64,000 nucleotides of DNA from NCBI GenBank assembly GCA_016297005.1, contig JAEDHK010000006.1:46925-110924 (forward strand), in the 5' to 3' direction. Both the position numbers and the translations under genes were made by a program. The notes beneath the pieces were generated by a model. It was not told the DNA's origin. It saw nothing but the letters and a program-made list of their open reading frames with translations, and did no database searches. Shown here one piece after another: positions 1-7,920 of the stretch (positions are counted from its first letter, which is position 1; each line of letters begins with the position of its first letter). Source of the stretch: Clostridia bacterium. Its GTDB lineage: Bacteria; Bacillota; Clostridia; Christensenellales; DTU072.

Positions 1-3000
1 TCAGAACGTAATCGGGCGAGCTTAAAGTGATCTCGTTTACCGTTACGACGTAGGGAGTGGCGGAAGCGTCTTCCGACTCAATATTGCCGCCGTTCAGAGT
101 AAAGGTCAATTGGTCGCCGGCGATGCCGCCGATCAGGCTTCCTCCCGTTATTTCGACGAACTTCGTTCCGTCATAACTTCGGTCGACCGCTTGCAGAGAG
201 CTCGTGTCAAGCGTGACCGAAGCGGGTATGATAGTGGCAGGATAGACGACGGTCGGCGTGGTCAGAACGTAATCGACGGACAAAGAAAAGGCGACGGTCA
301 GCGTGGTCGCGTCCGTGTGAGCCGAATTGAAAAGAGAGGAAACGATCTCCGGAGAGACGGCTAAGTTGTTTTCCGAAGTAACCGAATAAGCGGTCGGTGG
401 GATCGCGGAAGGATCAAAAACGTCCGTTCTGTCGTAGGTTTTGGAGAAAGAAACGCCGTCAATAGGCGTAATCGATACGTTTGTCGGCATGATCGAAGCG
501 GAAAAAACGAAATCACACGTATTTCCGGTCGAAAAACGGTAATTTGTTTGCGCGTTCGGCTTTATCGAAAATCTTACCGTGACGGACTTCGCGTTTACGT
601 GGGCAGAATCATATGCGCCGCTTGTCGGCGTTACGCCCACGTTATCGGTTACGGAATACCTGTCCGTCGTAAGTACGCTTACGTCGGCCGTTGTTGTTCC
701 GTCGTACTTTTTCGAGAAGATGTATTCCGACGTCAGCGTTATTTCTTTTTTTGCGATGGAACAACCGACGAACGTAACGGAAGGCGACGCCAGAGCAAAG
801 TTGTTTCCGTCGACGGAAAAGACGGCCGTAACGGTCAGGTCTTCGCCGGCGTCCGATTGAGAATAGGATGCGTGCGTTAGTTCAACGACGGGCTGATCGC
901 CCTCGCAAGGATCGTGCGTAACGGTATAAGTCGTGCCCTCTATAAAGTTCGACAGGGCTATTGAATCAGATCCGTCATAGGTTTTGGAGAAAGTAACGTT
1001 TTTCGCTGTCAAAGTCAGAACGAGAGGAGTAATGACGATTTGCGTTTCTCCGTAATAGGGGTTATGATTGGGCGCGGTAATCGTGTACGTAACGGAGGAT
1101 CCCGGCGTGACGTCAACGTAAGAACCGTCGATCGACAGATTGTGAAGTTGATCGTTGACCGTCGAAATGGTAAAGTCGCTTGCCGTCAGGGTGTGCGGTT
1201 TTCCGTCGTACGTTACTTGCCATCCGCTTGAACGTATGCACGTAACGGAAATATCGGCGGGCGTTACCGTATAGGGATAGGAGAGAACGGTCACGGAATA
1301 ATTATTCGTGCAGTCGACGGCTCCCTCCGCGACGGCAACGGTCGCAGTCAGTTCATAAGAGCCGACGTTCGCCGTCTCCGCCGCAACAACGCTTGCGGTA
1401 TCTTTTTTATAAATATAGGTCGGCGTAAGAACGTGTCCGTCGATAAGTCCCGTTGCGGAGTATATCGGCTCGCTCATGGCTGCACCGTCGTACAGGTGGG
1501 TTTTTGCCGCTTCGTTTTGTTCTTCGCTTGCAAAAAGTCTTATTTCGACCGTAAGTTGTTTCGCAAGAACGGATACGGAAAAGACCTTTTCTTCGGAAAA
1601 GGCGACAAGAACTCCGTCGGTTATCTTTACAATGCAAGCATAATCGTCGGTATCGGCGACGTCTTTCACGTTCAGGGTCGCCGCCTGGTGGGACGCTTGT
1701 CCCGATTTCGTCCAGGTGTAAGTCGCGGTCAGTCCGGAGGTCAGTTCGTGTGAAAAAGCGGGAGTTACTGTCTTCGTCTGAGCGTCGTATTCAAAGGAAT
1801 AAGAGTCGTCAAGAAAGAGCTTGGGCGCGTTGAGCGCCCAGACGGGATGCACGTCAAGATTGCCGGTAAGCTCTTGCGTGGATAAGCAATCATGCTCGCT
1901 CGTACCGTCGGACCACTTCGTTACGGAATAACCGAGCCGTTGCACTGCGTCGGCGGCAGGATAGGTATAAAGGTATCCGCGATAATGAAGACCTTCCGGG
2001 TTGCCGTTTTCCGTCACGGTATAACCCTCGAAGGCGTCGACTATTCCGCAGGTCGCGGGAACGGGATAATAGTAGGTCGAACCGCTTACTAAGCCGCCGG
2101 CAAGCCAATTTTCGCTCCCAAGTCGGTCTCTTAAAGAGGAGATCGCATACGCAAGATTGCACGTAAGGACTCCCGCGTCGGCAAAGAAATTCGACGTTTG
2201 ATCCGTTAATTTTTCGTCCGCTATTCTATAACAATAGTTGGTGGGCGCAAGGCAAAACGGAGCTTTTACGGCGCCGATCTCCACTTCTCCGTTGCTTGTA
2301 GTGTAATAGACGCCGAGACAACGAGAAACCGCAACCGATTCTTCGCCTGCCGCGATGATCCCTCCGGCCGTCTGAACGGAGATCTCTTCGTTTTGATATA
2401 AGAGGGTTCTTTTCTGCGCGCTTATACTGCTGTCGTTAAAACAGTTCGTTATTGTGCAGTTGCCTTCTCCTTGCGCGACGATACCCGACGCATAGAGTCC
2501 GGCGGTAATGCTACTGTTAATTGAATAGCAAGAATCGACGCGCGTCGCTCGCGGTTGATTGAACGTTTTTTCCGAAAATTCCTGTACGGATCCGGACAGT
2601 TCGGCAACGTCGGAATAGACGTCGGTAACACGTCTCGCCACACCCACGATCCCACCGGCATTCCCTTTCGTCGATAAAGAAGAATCAACCGTGCCGCATC
2701 CGAAAACGACGGAGTTTTCGACTTTGCCGGCGATCCCTCCGAGGACGTTCGTATCGTCGGAAGAAGTAATGCTCGCGCTTTTTACGACGAGATCGTGTAC
2801 GTAAGCGTTTTTCAGATAGCCGAAGAAACCGCCGTACTTGTCGGAAGACTCGTAAGAACGGTAAGAAACAGTGTATCCGTTGCCGTCGAATTGGCCGTAA
2901 AAAGCTTTCGGCGTCCGATAATTGATATAATAATCGGCGGTAATGTCAAAAGTATTCTCCGCAACGACGCTTCCGCTCGAATCGAGGAACAAATAAACGT

Positions 3001-3412
3001 ATTTTTCTTGCCAGATCGAATTGAACTTCTGCTTATTTTCGCTGAGATCTCTATCGTACAAATCGCGAAGAGGAGTCGTCACGTCCAGATAAAGGTTGTA
3101 GTATTCTTCCGTTCCGATCGGCGTCCAGACGTGCCCGCTAAGGTCGATGTCGCTTGTTAATCTGTAAGAAAGAGCGGCATAATACTTTCCGTTCGTTTGC
3201 GCTCCGCCGCTTACCAGAGAGGATAAAGTCAATAATTGTTCCGCGGTGGAAATTTCGTACACGTCGTCGGCCGAATTATAAACGGGCAGGGTACTGTCGG
3301 CGTAGGCGGATTCTTCGCTTTCCCACCGGGCGGTAAAGGCAAAAAAGACGGCGACCAATACGATCAGCGCCGTAAGACAGATAGGTATGCGTATTTTGTC
3401 GACCTTTATCAT
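1..3412 (-). CDS. Giant secreted surface protein, GLUG + YDG/MBG-type repeats (3' end outside window)
   Basis: The frame stays open from the ATG at 3412 to the window edge, so at least 1,137 residues are encoded and the C-terminus is missing. A GGGAG element five bases upstream sets the start. A hydrophobic segment at about residues 8-27 ends in SAYA-DS near 38, a likely signal peptidase I site. Residues ~160-265 carry glycine-rich segments of GLUG type (FDGNG, GGFFGYLKN, GGIAGKVENS, GGIVGVARR). Residues ~440-510 look InlB-like and are followed by an Ig-like stretch. From ~640 on, six beta-domains with a YDG core (YDGAAMSEP, YDGKPHTL, KTYDGSDS, KKYDGTTT, KTYDRTDV, RSYDGTKF) recur every 75-105 residues, resembling the YDG and MBG domain families. 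An adhesin or cell-surface role is inference. The anchoring mode cannot be seen. Confidence 0.85.
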   Translation of the reverse strand, partial: MIKVDKIRIPICLTALIVLVAVFFAFTARWESEESAYADSTLPVYNSADDVYEISTAEQLLTLSSLVSGGAQTNGKYYAALSYRLTSDIDLSGHVWTPIGTEEYYNLYLDVTTPLRDLYDRDLSENKQKFNSIWQEKYVYLFLDSSGSVVAENTFDITADYYINYRTPKAFYGQFDGNGYTVSYRSYESSDKYGGFFGYLKNAYVHDLVVKSASITSSDDTNVLGGIAGKVENSVVFGCGTVDSSLSTKGNAGGIVGVARRVTDVYSDVAELSGSVQEFSEKTFNQPRATRVDSCYSINSSITAGLYASGIVAQGEGNCTITNCFNDSSISAQKRTLLYQNEEISVQTAGGIIAAGEESVAVSRCLGVYYTTSNGEVEIGAVKAPFCLAPTNYCYRIADEKLTDQTSNFFADAGVLTCNLAYAISSLRDRLGSENWLAGGLVSGSTYYYPVPATCGIVDAFEGYTVTENGNPEGLHYRGYLYTYPAADAVQRLGYSVTKWSDGTSEHDCLSTQELTGNLDVHPVWALNAPKLFLDDSYSFEYDAQTKTVTPAFSHELTSGLTATYTWTKSGQASHQAATLNVKDVADTDDYACIVKITDGVLVAFSEEKVFSVSVLAKQLTVEIRLFASEEQNEAAKTHLYDGAAMSEPIYSATGLIDGHVLTPTYIYKKDTASVVAAETANVGSYELTATVAVAEGAVDCTNNYSVTVLSYPYTVTPADISVTCIRSSGWQVTYDGKPHTLTASDFTISTVNDQLHNLSIDGSYVDVTPGSSVTYTITAPNHNPYYGETQIVITPLVLTLTAKNVTFSKTYDGSDSIALSNFIEGTTYTVTHDPCEGDQPVVELTHASYSQSDAGEDLTVTAVFSVDGNNFALASPSVTFVGCSIAKKEITLTSEYIFSKKYDGTTTADVSVLTTDRYSVTDNVGVTPTSGAYDSAHVNAKSVTVRFSIKPNAQTNYRFSTGNTCDFVFSASIMPTNVSITPIDGVSFSKTYDRTDVFDPSAIPPTAYSVTSENNLAVSPEIVSSLFNSAHTDATTLTVAFSLSVDYVLTTPTVVYPATIIPASVTLDTSSLQAVDRSYDGTKFVEITGGSLIGGIAGDQLTFTLNGGNIESEDASATPYVVTVNEITLSSPDYVL

Positions 3413-3436
3413 ACATTCTCCCGTCCGCAAAAGCGG

Positions 3437-3480
3437 AAATATCTTATATTGATTATAAGATATTTTTTCATTTTCGTCAA
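3437..3480 (-). promoter_or_regulatory. Promoter of the left-edge surface protein, with palindrome on -10
   Basis: On the minus strand TTGACG (3475-3480) is followed after 17 bases by TATAAT (3452-3457). A perfect 12-bp inverted repeat, arms 3437-3448 and 3454-3465 with a 5-base spacer, is centred on the -10 hexamer. Its position fits an operator or a DNA-melting control. The binding protein is unknown. Confidence 0.7.
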
Positions 3481-3530
3481 TATAGGGACTTTATCTTACA
3501 TATAACTTTCAGCATACAAAACCCACAATA

Positions 3531-3566
3531 AGAAAAAAGACGCGCCGCTTTTCAGCGTGGCGCGTC
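3531..3566 (-). terminator. Intrinsic terminator of nfnB-nfnA
   Basis: GACGCGCC (3539-3546) pairs with GGCGCGTC (3559-3566), an 8-bp GC-rich stem. Read on the minus strand it is followed at once by a run of T residues. It lies about 20 bases past the nfnB stop. Confidence 0.85.
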
Positions 3567-3587
3567 CCGTTTTTACTATTGAAAAAA

Positions 3588-4961
3588 TTATTTCGATAAT
3601 TTTTCGATGATGCTTGCCGCCGCTTTTTTGCCTGCGCCCATGGCGAGGATAACGGTGGCCGCTCCGCTCACGGCGTCGCCGCCGGCATAAACGTTTTCGA
3701 TGCTCGTTTCGCCGTTTTCATTCGCAAGAATGGTACCGCGTTTCGAGGTCTCTAAGGCTTCGCAGGATTTGGAGAGCAGGGGGTTCGGGCTGGTGCCGAT
3801 GGCGATGATAACCTGGTCGCAATCGATACGGTATTCGCTCCTTTCGATCGGGATCGGCGTGGCTCTGCCGCGTGCGTCCGGTTCTCCGAGACGCATCTTT
3901 AATACGGTCATACCCTCGACTTTTTTTTCGCCGAGGATTTCGACGGGATTATTTAACGTCAAAAATTCAATGCCCTCTTCGATGGCGTGATGAACTTCTT
4001 CCTTTCTTGCCGGTAACTCTTCCATAGAACGACGATAGACGATCTTGACGGAATCTGCGCCCATTCTCAATGCTGTTCTTGCGGCGTCCATCGCCACATT
4101 GCCTCCGCCTACGACGAGTACGTTTTTGCCGGTAACGATCGGCGTATCCGAAGTCCCGGTGTATGCTTTCATCAGGTTAACGCGGGTTAAGTATTCGTTC
4201 GCCGAGTATACGCCGGCCAGGTTTTCGCCCTTGATCTTCATAAAAGAGGGCAGGCCCGCGCCCGTGCCCAAAAACACGGCGTCGTATTCTTCGGTCAGTT
4301 CGTCGAGGAAAATAGTTTTGCCGATGACGGTGTTTAATTCAAACTTAACTCCAAGCTCTTTCAACGTATCAATCTCGGTCTGCACGAGTCTTTTTGGGAG
4401 TCTGAATTCCGGTATTCCGTATACCAAAACGCCACCTGCTTTATGAAAGGCTTCAAAAACGGTAACGTCGAATCCAGCCTTGGCAAGGTCCGCTGCGCAG
4501 GAAAGTCCGGCGGGACCGCTCCCGGCGATGGCTACTTTTTTACCGTTGGGCTCGGCCTTCTTATCCGGTTTGACGTCGGCATTCAAGGCATAATCCGCGC
4601 AAAATCTTTCGAGCGCTCCGATAGCGACTGCACCGCCCAGTTTTTGACGGATGCAGTTTTTTTCGCATTGTTCTTCTTGCGGACAGACTCTTCCGCATAC
4701 GGAAGGAAGGTTATTGGTGCCTTTGATGACTTTTGCGGCTTCGATAAACTTACCTTGGGCGCAAAGGGAGATAAAATCGGGGATATGTACGTTGACGGGA
4801 CAACCTGCCACGCATTTCGGGTTTTTGCAGTTCAGACAACGATTCGCTTCCGCAATGGCCATCTCGGCGTTGAATCCCTTATTGACTTCGTCAAAGTTAT
4901 GACTTCTTACTTCGGGCGCTTGCTCTATGGGCAAGACCCTCTTTGCATTTTTATCTATCAT
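3588..4961 (-). CDS. nfnB: NADH-dependent reduced ferredoxin:NADP+ oxidoreductase large subunit / GltD-type oxidoreductase
   Basis: A 457-residue flavoprotein of the glutamate-synthase small-subunit type. The N-terminus carries two cysteine clusters for [4Fe-4S] centres (CLNCKNPKCVAGCP near residues 42-55; CGRVCPQEEQCEKNC near 89-103). Two Rossmann motifs follow: GSGPAGLSCAADLAKAG for FAD and GGGNVAMDAARTAL for NADPH. The ATG overlaps the stop of nfnA by four bases (ATGA), implying translational coupling. Pairing with a PyrK-like subunit rather than a GltB large subunit points to the NfnAB transhydrogenase, which couples NADH and reduced ferredoxin to NADP+ reduction. Such pairs are often annotated gltA/sulfide dehydrogenase. 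The family is certain; the Nfn role is inferred from the pairing. Confidence 0.9.
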   Translation of the reverse strand: MIDKNAKRVLPIEQAPEVRSHNFDEVNKGFNAEMAIAEANRCLNCKNPKCVAGCPVNVHIPDFISLCAQGKFIEAAKVIKGTNNLPSVCGRVCPQEEQCEKNCIRQKLGGAVAIGALERFCADYALNADVKPDKKAEPNGKKVAIAGSGPAGLSCAADLAKAGFDVTVFEAFHKAGGVLVYGIPEFRLPKRLVQTEIDTLKELGVKFELNTVIGKTIFLDELTEEYDAVFLGTGAGLPSFMKIKGENLAGVYSANEYLTRVNLMKAYTGTSDTPIVTGKNVLVVGGGNVAMDAARTALRMGADSVKIVYRRSMEELPARKEEVHHAIEEGIEFLTLNNPVEILGEKKVEGMTVLKMRLGEPDARGRATPIPIERSEYRIDCDQVIIAIGTSPNPLLSKSCEALETSKRGTILANENGETSIENVYAGGDAVSGAATVILAMGAGKKAAASIIEKLSK

Positions 4962-5797
4962 TTTTTGCCCCCTTCAACAGTTCCGCGCAGGTTGCAATAG
5001 TGCGCTTGTTCTTTTTCTTTATAAAACGCCGAGCGGGCCGCCGCTTCCGCAAAGTCGACCAGGTGTCCGTCGAATTCCGGTCCGTCGACGCATGCGTACT
5101 TGGTTTCGTCGCCTACCGTTACGCGACAGCATCCGCACATGCCCGTGCCGTCCACCATAATGCTGTTCAAAGATACGATGGTCTGAATGCCGAAGGGACG
5201 GGTCACGTCGCATACGGCTTTCATCATCATGAGCGGGCCGACAGCCATAACGACGTCGCTTTTCTTTTCTTCGAGTATGGCCTGTAATTTTTGGGTAACG
5301 AAGCCTTTTTCTCCGCAAGATCCGTCGTCCGTCATGATGCAGAGATGAACGCCGCATTGTTTGTATTCTTCTACGTACATCAGCAGGCTTTCGTTTCTTG
5401 CTCCGAGTATGACCGTCGCTTTCTTTCCGATAGAAGCAAGGTATTTCGCTTGCGGATAGACGACGGCGCTTCCGATCCCGCCGGCGACAAGAATGATGTC
5501 GTCATAGGAAGAAAGGTCGGTTGCGTTGCCCAACGGTCCGACAAAATCGGCTATGGAATCGCCCTCGTTGAGAAGAGAGAGCTTATAGGTGCTGGATCCG
5601 ACGGTTTGAACGAGGATAGTGATATATCCTTTCTCTTTGTCCATGTCGCAGATGGTAAAAGGCACGCGTTCGCCTTCTTCATCCACGCGCAGGATAATAA
5701 ATTGCCCCGGGCGAGCGTTGCGAGCCACTTTCGGAGCCTCGATCGTGTATTCGTTCACGTTCGGCGCAAGTAGTCTTTTCGAAATGATTTTGTACAT
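4958..5797 (-). CDS. nfnA: NADH-dependent reduced ferredoxin:NADP+ oxidoreductase small subunit (PyrK/sulfide dehydrogenase-like)
   Basis: A 279-residue ferredoxin-NADP+ reductase-fold protein. RVPFTICD near residues 55-62 is the FAD-binding RxxT-type motif, and VAGGIGSA is the nucleotide-binding glycine loop. The C-terminal segment MCGCCRVTVGD...KYAC holds the cysteines expected for a [2Fe-2S] cluster, as in PyrK and NfnA. An AAGGAAG site lies six bases before the ATG. There is no pyrD nearby; the gene is coupled to nfnB downstream. The assignment to NfnA rather than PyrK therefore rests on this neighbour. It forms the NAD(H)-binding half of the cytosolic complex and matches an anaerobic lifestyle. 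Confidence 0.88.
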   Translation of the reverse strand: MYKIISKRLLAPNVNEYTIEAPKVARNARPGQFIILRVDEEGERVPFTICDMDKEKGYITILVQTVGSSTYKLSLLNEGDSIADFVGPLGNATDLSSYDDIILVAGGIGSAVVYPQAKYLASIGKKATVILGARNESLLMYVEEYKQCGVHLCIMTDDGSCGEKGFVTQKLQAILEEKKSDVVMAVGPLMMMKAVCDVTRPFGIQTIVSLNSIMVDGTGMCGCCRVTVGDETKYACVDGPEFDGHLVDFAEAAARSAFYKEKEQAHYCNLRGTVEGGKK

Positions 5798-5831
5798 CGT
5801 TGCTTCCTTTAAAAAAAATTAGTTGTCTACA

Positions 5832-5861
5832 ATGATATCACATCGAAAAAATAGATTGCAA
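5832..5861 (-). promoter_or_regulatory. Putative promoter of nfnA-nfnB
   Basis: On the minus strand TTGCAA (5856-5861), an 18-base spacer and TATCAT (5832-5837) lie 35-64 bases upstream of the nfnA start. The -10 is imperfect. Confidence 0.45.
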
Positions 5862-5940
5862 ACAATATTGATAAAAAAATAAGCGTATTTTCGTATTTTG
5901 CATTTATGCGCGTGCCGTTCGGCCGTCGGTAAAATGCGTA

Positions 5941-5969
5941 TTGATTTTCTCTGCCGCATATGCTAAAAT
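5941..5969 (+). promoter_or_regulatory. Promoter of the KDPG-aldolase-like/TIM-barrel pair
   Basis: TTGATT (5941-5946), 17 bases, TAAAAT (5964-5969), then a short A-rich leader and an AGAGGGAAG ribosome site before the ATG at 6004. Confidence 0.65.
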
Positions 5970-6003
5970 AAAAACAATAAAACAATAAAAAGAGGGAAGT
6001 CCG

Positions 6004-6993
6004 ATGCTGACTACTTACAATCCGAAATTCAACGCCAATTACGAGTCCCTTATCCGTAAGTTCGAGCAATGCGGATTCATTCCCATCGTTACCGTAGAAG
6101 ACGTTACGGACGCTTTACCGCTTGTAGGCGCATTGACTGCCGCGCACGTGGACGTTGTGGAAATAACCTATCGTAGCAACGTTGCCGAAGAAGTTATTCG
6201 TATTATTTCCGGGAAGTGCCCCAACGTGACCGTCGGAGCGGGAACGGTGCTTACCGCAGACCAGATCGCCCGCGCTCAAAGCGCCGGTGCCAAGTTTATC
6301 GTTACACCCGGTTTTAACCAAAAAGTCGTTGATCGCGCCATAGAGATCGGTTTGCCGATCTTCCCCGGTTGCAGTAGTCCGAGCGATCTCGACAGACTTT
6401 TTGAAAGAGGCTTACGGGTGTGTAATTTCTTCCCGTGCGAACAGATGGGTGGACTTTCGATGCTCCGCGCTTTATCCGGCCCTTATCCGTTTTTGCGCTT
6501 TATCCCAACGGGCGGTATTAATCTGGCTAATCTCCGCTCCTATCTCGACTATAATAAGGTGCTTTGTTGCGGGGGGACTTTCGTCGCCACGGGAGAAGAC
6601 CTGAAAGAAGATCGCTTCGACCACGTAACCCGTAAAGCCAAAGAGGTCGTCAATACCGTTATGGATCTGGAACTTGATTCTTTCACGCTCTATGCCGATG
6701 GTAAAGAGGCTTCCGACGCGATGAGCACTATCAGTAAGTTCAGCGGCGCTCCGCTTTCTATCGGTATGCGTTCGGATGCCGGCCTTGAAGTCGATGACCC
6801 GGGTAAAAGAAAGGGGATCGGTTGCGTCTGCTTTAAAACAAGAGACGTCGAGCGGGCTCTGTATTATCTTAAATTGCGCGGTTGCACCGTGGACGAAAAA
6901 AGCGTTGCGCGCGACGGCAACCACATTAAAGAAGCGTTTCTCCTCGATAAGATTTCCGATATCGAGTGTAAGTTAGTTCGCAGAGAACAATAA
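6004..6993 (+). CDS. KDPG/KHG aldolase-like protein fused to a VOC-like domain; Schiff-base Lys replaced by Asn
   Basis: A 329-residue protein. Residues ~15-210 follow the class I KDPG/KHG aldolase (Eda) barrel closely: VEITYRS holds the catalytic-loop Glu and Arg, then VTPGFN, FPGCSSPSDL, PTGGINLANL and the phosphate loop LCCGGTF. Where Eda has F-K-F-F-P this protein reads CNFFPCEQMGG: codon 6424-6426 is AAT, giving Asn141 at the Schiff-base Lys position. Residues ~225-329 resemble the vicinal-oxygen-chelate tail of many clostridial KDPG aldolases (IGCVCFKTRDVERALYYL). The gene is co-directional with, and 14 bases from, a sugar-phosphate isomerase-like gene, which suggests sugar-acid metabolism. 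Without the lysine ordinary aldolase chemistry is doubtful. It may be a non-aldolase enzyme, a binding protein, or a sequencing error. Confidence 0.85.
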   Translation: MLTTYNPKFNANYESLIRKFEQCGFIPIVTVEDVTDALPLVGALTAAHVDVVEITYRSNVAEEVIRIISGKCPNVTVGAGTVLTADQIARAQSAGAKFIVTPGFNQKVVDRAIEIGLPIFPGCSSPSDLDRLFERGLRVCNFFPCEQMGGLSMLRALSGPYPFLRFIPTGGINLANLRSYLDYNKVLCCGGTFVATGEDLKEDRFDHVTRKAKEVVNTVMDLELDSFTLYADGKEASDAMSTISKFSGAPLSIGMRSDAGLEVDDPGKRKGIGCVCFKTRDVERALYYLKLRGCTVDEKSVARDGNHIKEAFLLDKISDIECKLVRREQ

Positions 6994-7007
6994 GGGGTAT
7001 TTATAAT

Positions 7008-7826
7008 ATGAAAATCAGCGTTTCTTCTTACAGTTTTGCCACCTACCAAAGAACGACCGGGTGCGGCTATGAAGATATTTGTCGTATAGCCAAAGAAATG
7101 GGATACGACGGCATCGAATTTACCGAATTACAACCGAATACGGTGGAGACGGCGCAGAAGATCCGCGCTTATTGCGACTCGATCGGTCTCCCCATTGTCT
7201 GTTATAGCGTCGGTGCCAATTTTGTTCGTTTTTTCCCGAAAAAGACGGTGAAAATGCTCAAAAAACAGGTCGATATCGCCGCCGCTCTCGGTGTGCCCGT
7301 CATGCGTCACGACGTTTGTTATATTCTTGCTCCCGGAAAATCATGGCAAGTTGCCGCCGATAAGATGGCGCCTTATATCAGAGAGGTCGCAGATTACGCG
7401 CAGTCGAAAGGCGTCCGCACTTGCACCGAAAATCACGGTTTTATTTTCCAAGAACCCGAACGCATGAAATACTTGATGGAAAAAGTCGATCATAACAACT
7501 ATCGCTGGCTTTGCGACGTCGGAAACTTCCTTTGCGTCGGAGCGGAGCCGCTTTCGTCCGTTCAGATCGCCGCGCCTTATACGATCCACGTGCACGCGAA
7601 AGACTTTTTCAGGAGCGAAGATCCCATTAAAGAGGGATTCCGCGCCGCCGACGGTAATTATTTATTAGGAACGGTAATCGGCAGTGGAGTCGTGCCCGTC
7701 AAAGACTGCCTCGCTTACCTGAAAGAGTCCGGTTACGACGGTTACGTTTCGGTAGAGTTTGAAGGGAAAGAGGATAATCTGCCCGCTTTGCAATCCGCCC
7801 TTTCTTATCTCAGAGAAAACGTATAG
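7008..7826 (+). CDS. Sugar phosphate isomerase/epimerase-like TIM barrel protein
   Basis: A 272-residue member of the xylose isomerase-like (AP endonuclease 2) superfamily. The metal-ligand pattern of the family is present: Glu in CTENHG, Asp and His in MRHD, Asp in CDVGNF, His in HVHAKD and the late Glu in VSVEFEG. These enzymes use a divalent metal to interconvert keto and aldo sugars or epimers in the cytosol. The gene lies 14 bases behind the KDPG-aldolase-like gene with an AAGGGG-type ribosome site, so both probably act on one sugar or sugar acid. The substrate cannot be read from the sequence. Confidence 0.8.
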   Translation: MKISVSSYSFATYQRTTGCGYEDICRIAKEMGYDGIEFTELQPNTVETAQKIRAYCDSIGLPIVCYSVGANFVRFFPKKTVKMLKKQVDIAAALGVPVMRHDVCYILAPGKSWQVAADKMAPYIREVADYAQSKGVRTCTENHGFIFQEPERMKYLMEKVDHNNYRWLCDVGNFLCVGAEPLSSVQIAAPYTIHVHAKDFFRSEDPIKEGFRAADGNYLLGTVIGSGVVPVKDCLAYLKESGYDGYVSVEFEGKEDNLPALQSALSYLRENV

Positions 7827-7837
7827 TTTTTATTTCC

Positions 7838-7913
7838 AATAAAAAAGGACAGAGCGTTAAACGGAGCAGCGATATGGATTTATCGCTGCTCCGTTTACGT
7901 TCCGCCTTTTTCA
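7838..7913. terminator. Bidirectional intrinsic terminator between convergent operons
   Basis: A perfect 17-bp stem (7858-7874 with 7881-7897, loop TGGATT) is flanked by an A-run on the left and TTTTT on the right, extending imperfectly outward. It can terminate the plus-strand aldolase-like operon and the minus-strand cysS operon. Its core GCGATA-TGGATT-TATCGC and its AAAGGAC flank recur at 46467-46522. Confidence 0.85.
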
Positions 7914-7920
7914 TTTTCTT

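Noticed and set aside
110..3505. Several plus-strand frames of 60-121 codons at the left edge.
   Set aside because: The minus strand is open without interruption from 3412 to 1 with clear signal peptide and repeat domains, so these are shadows.
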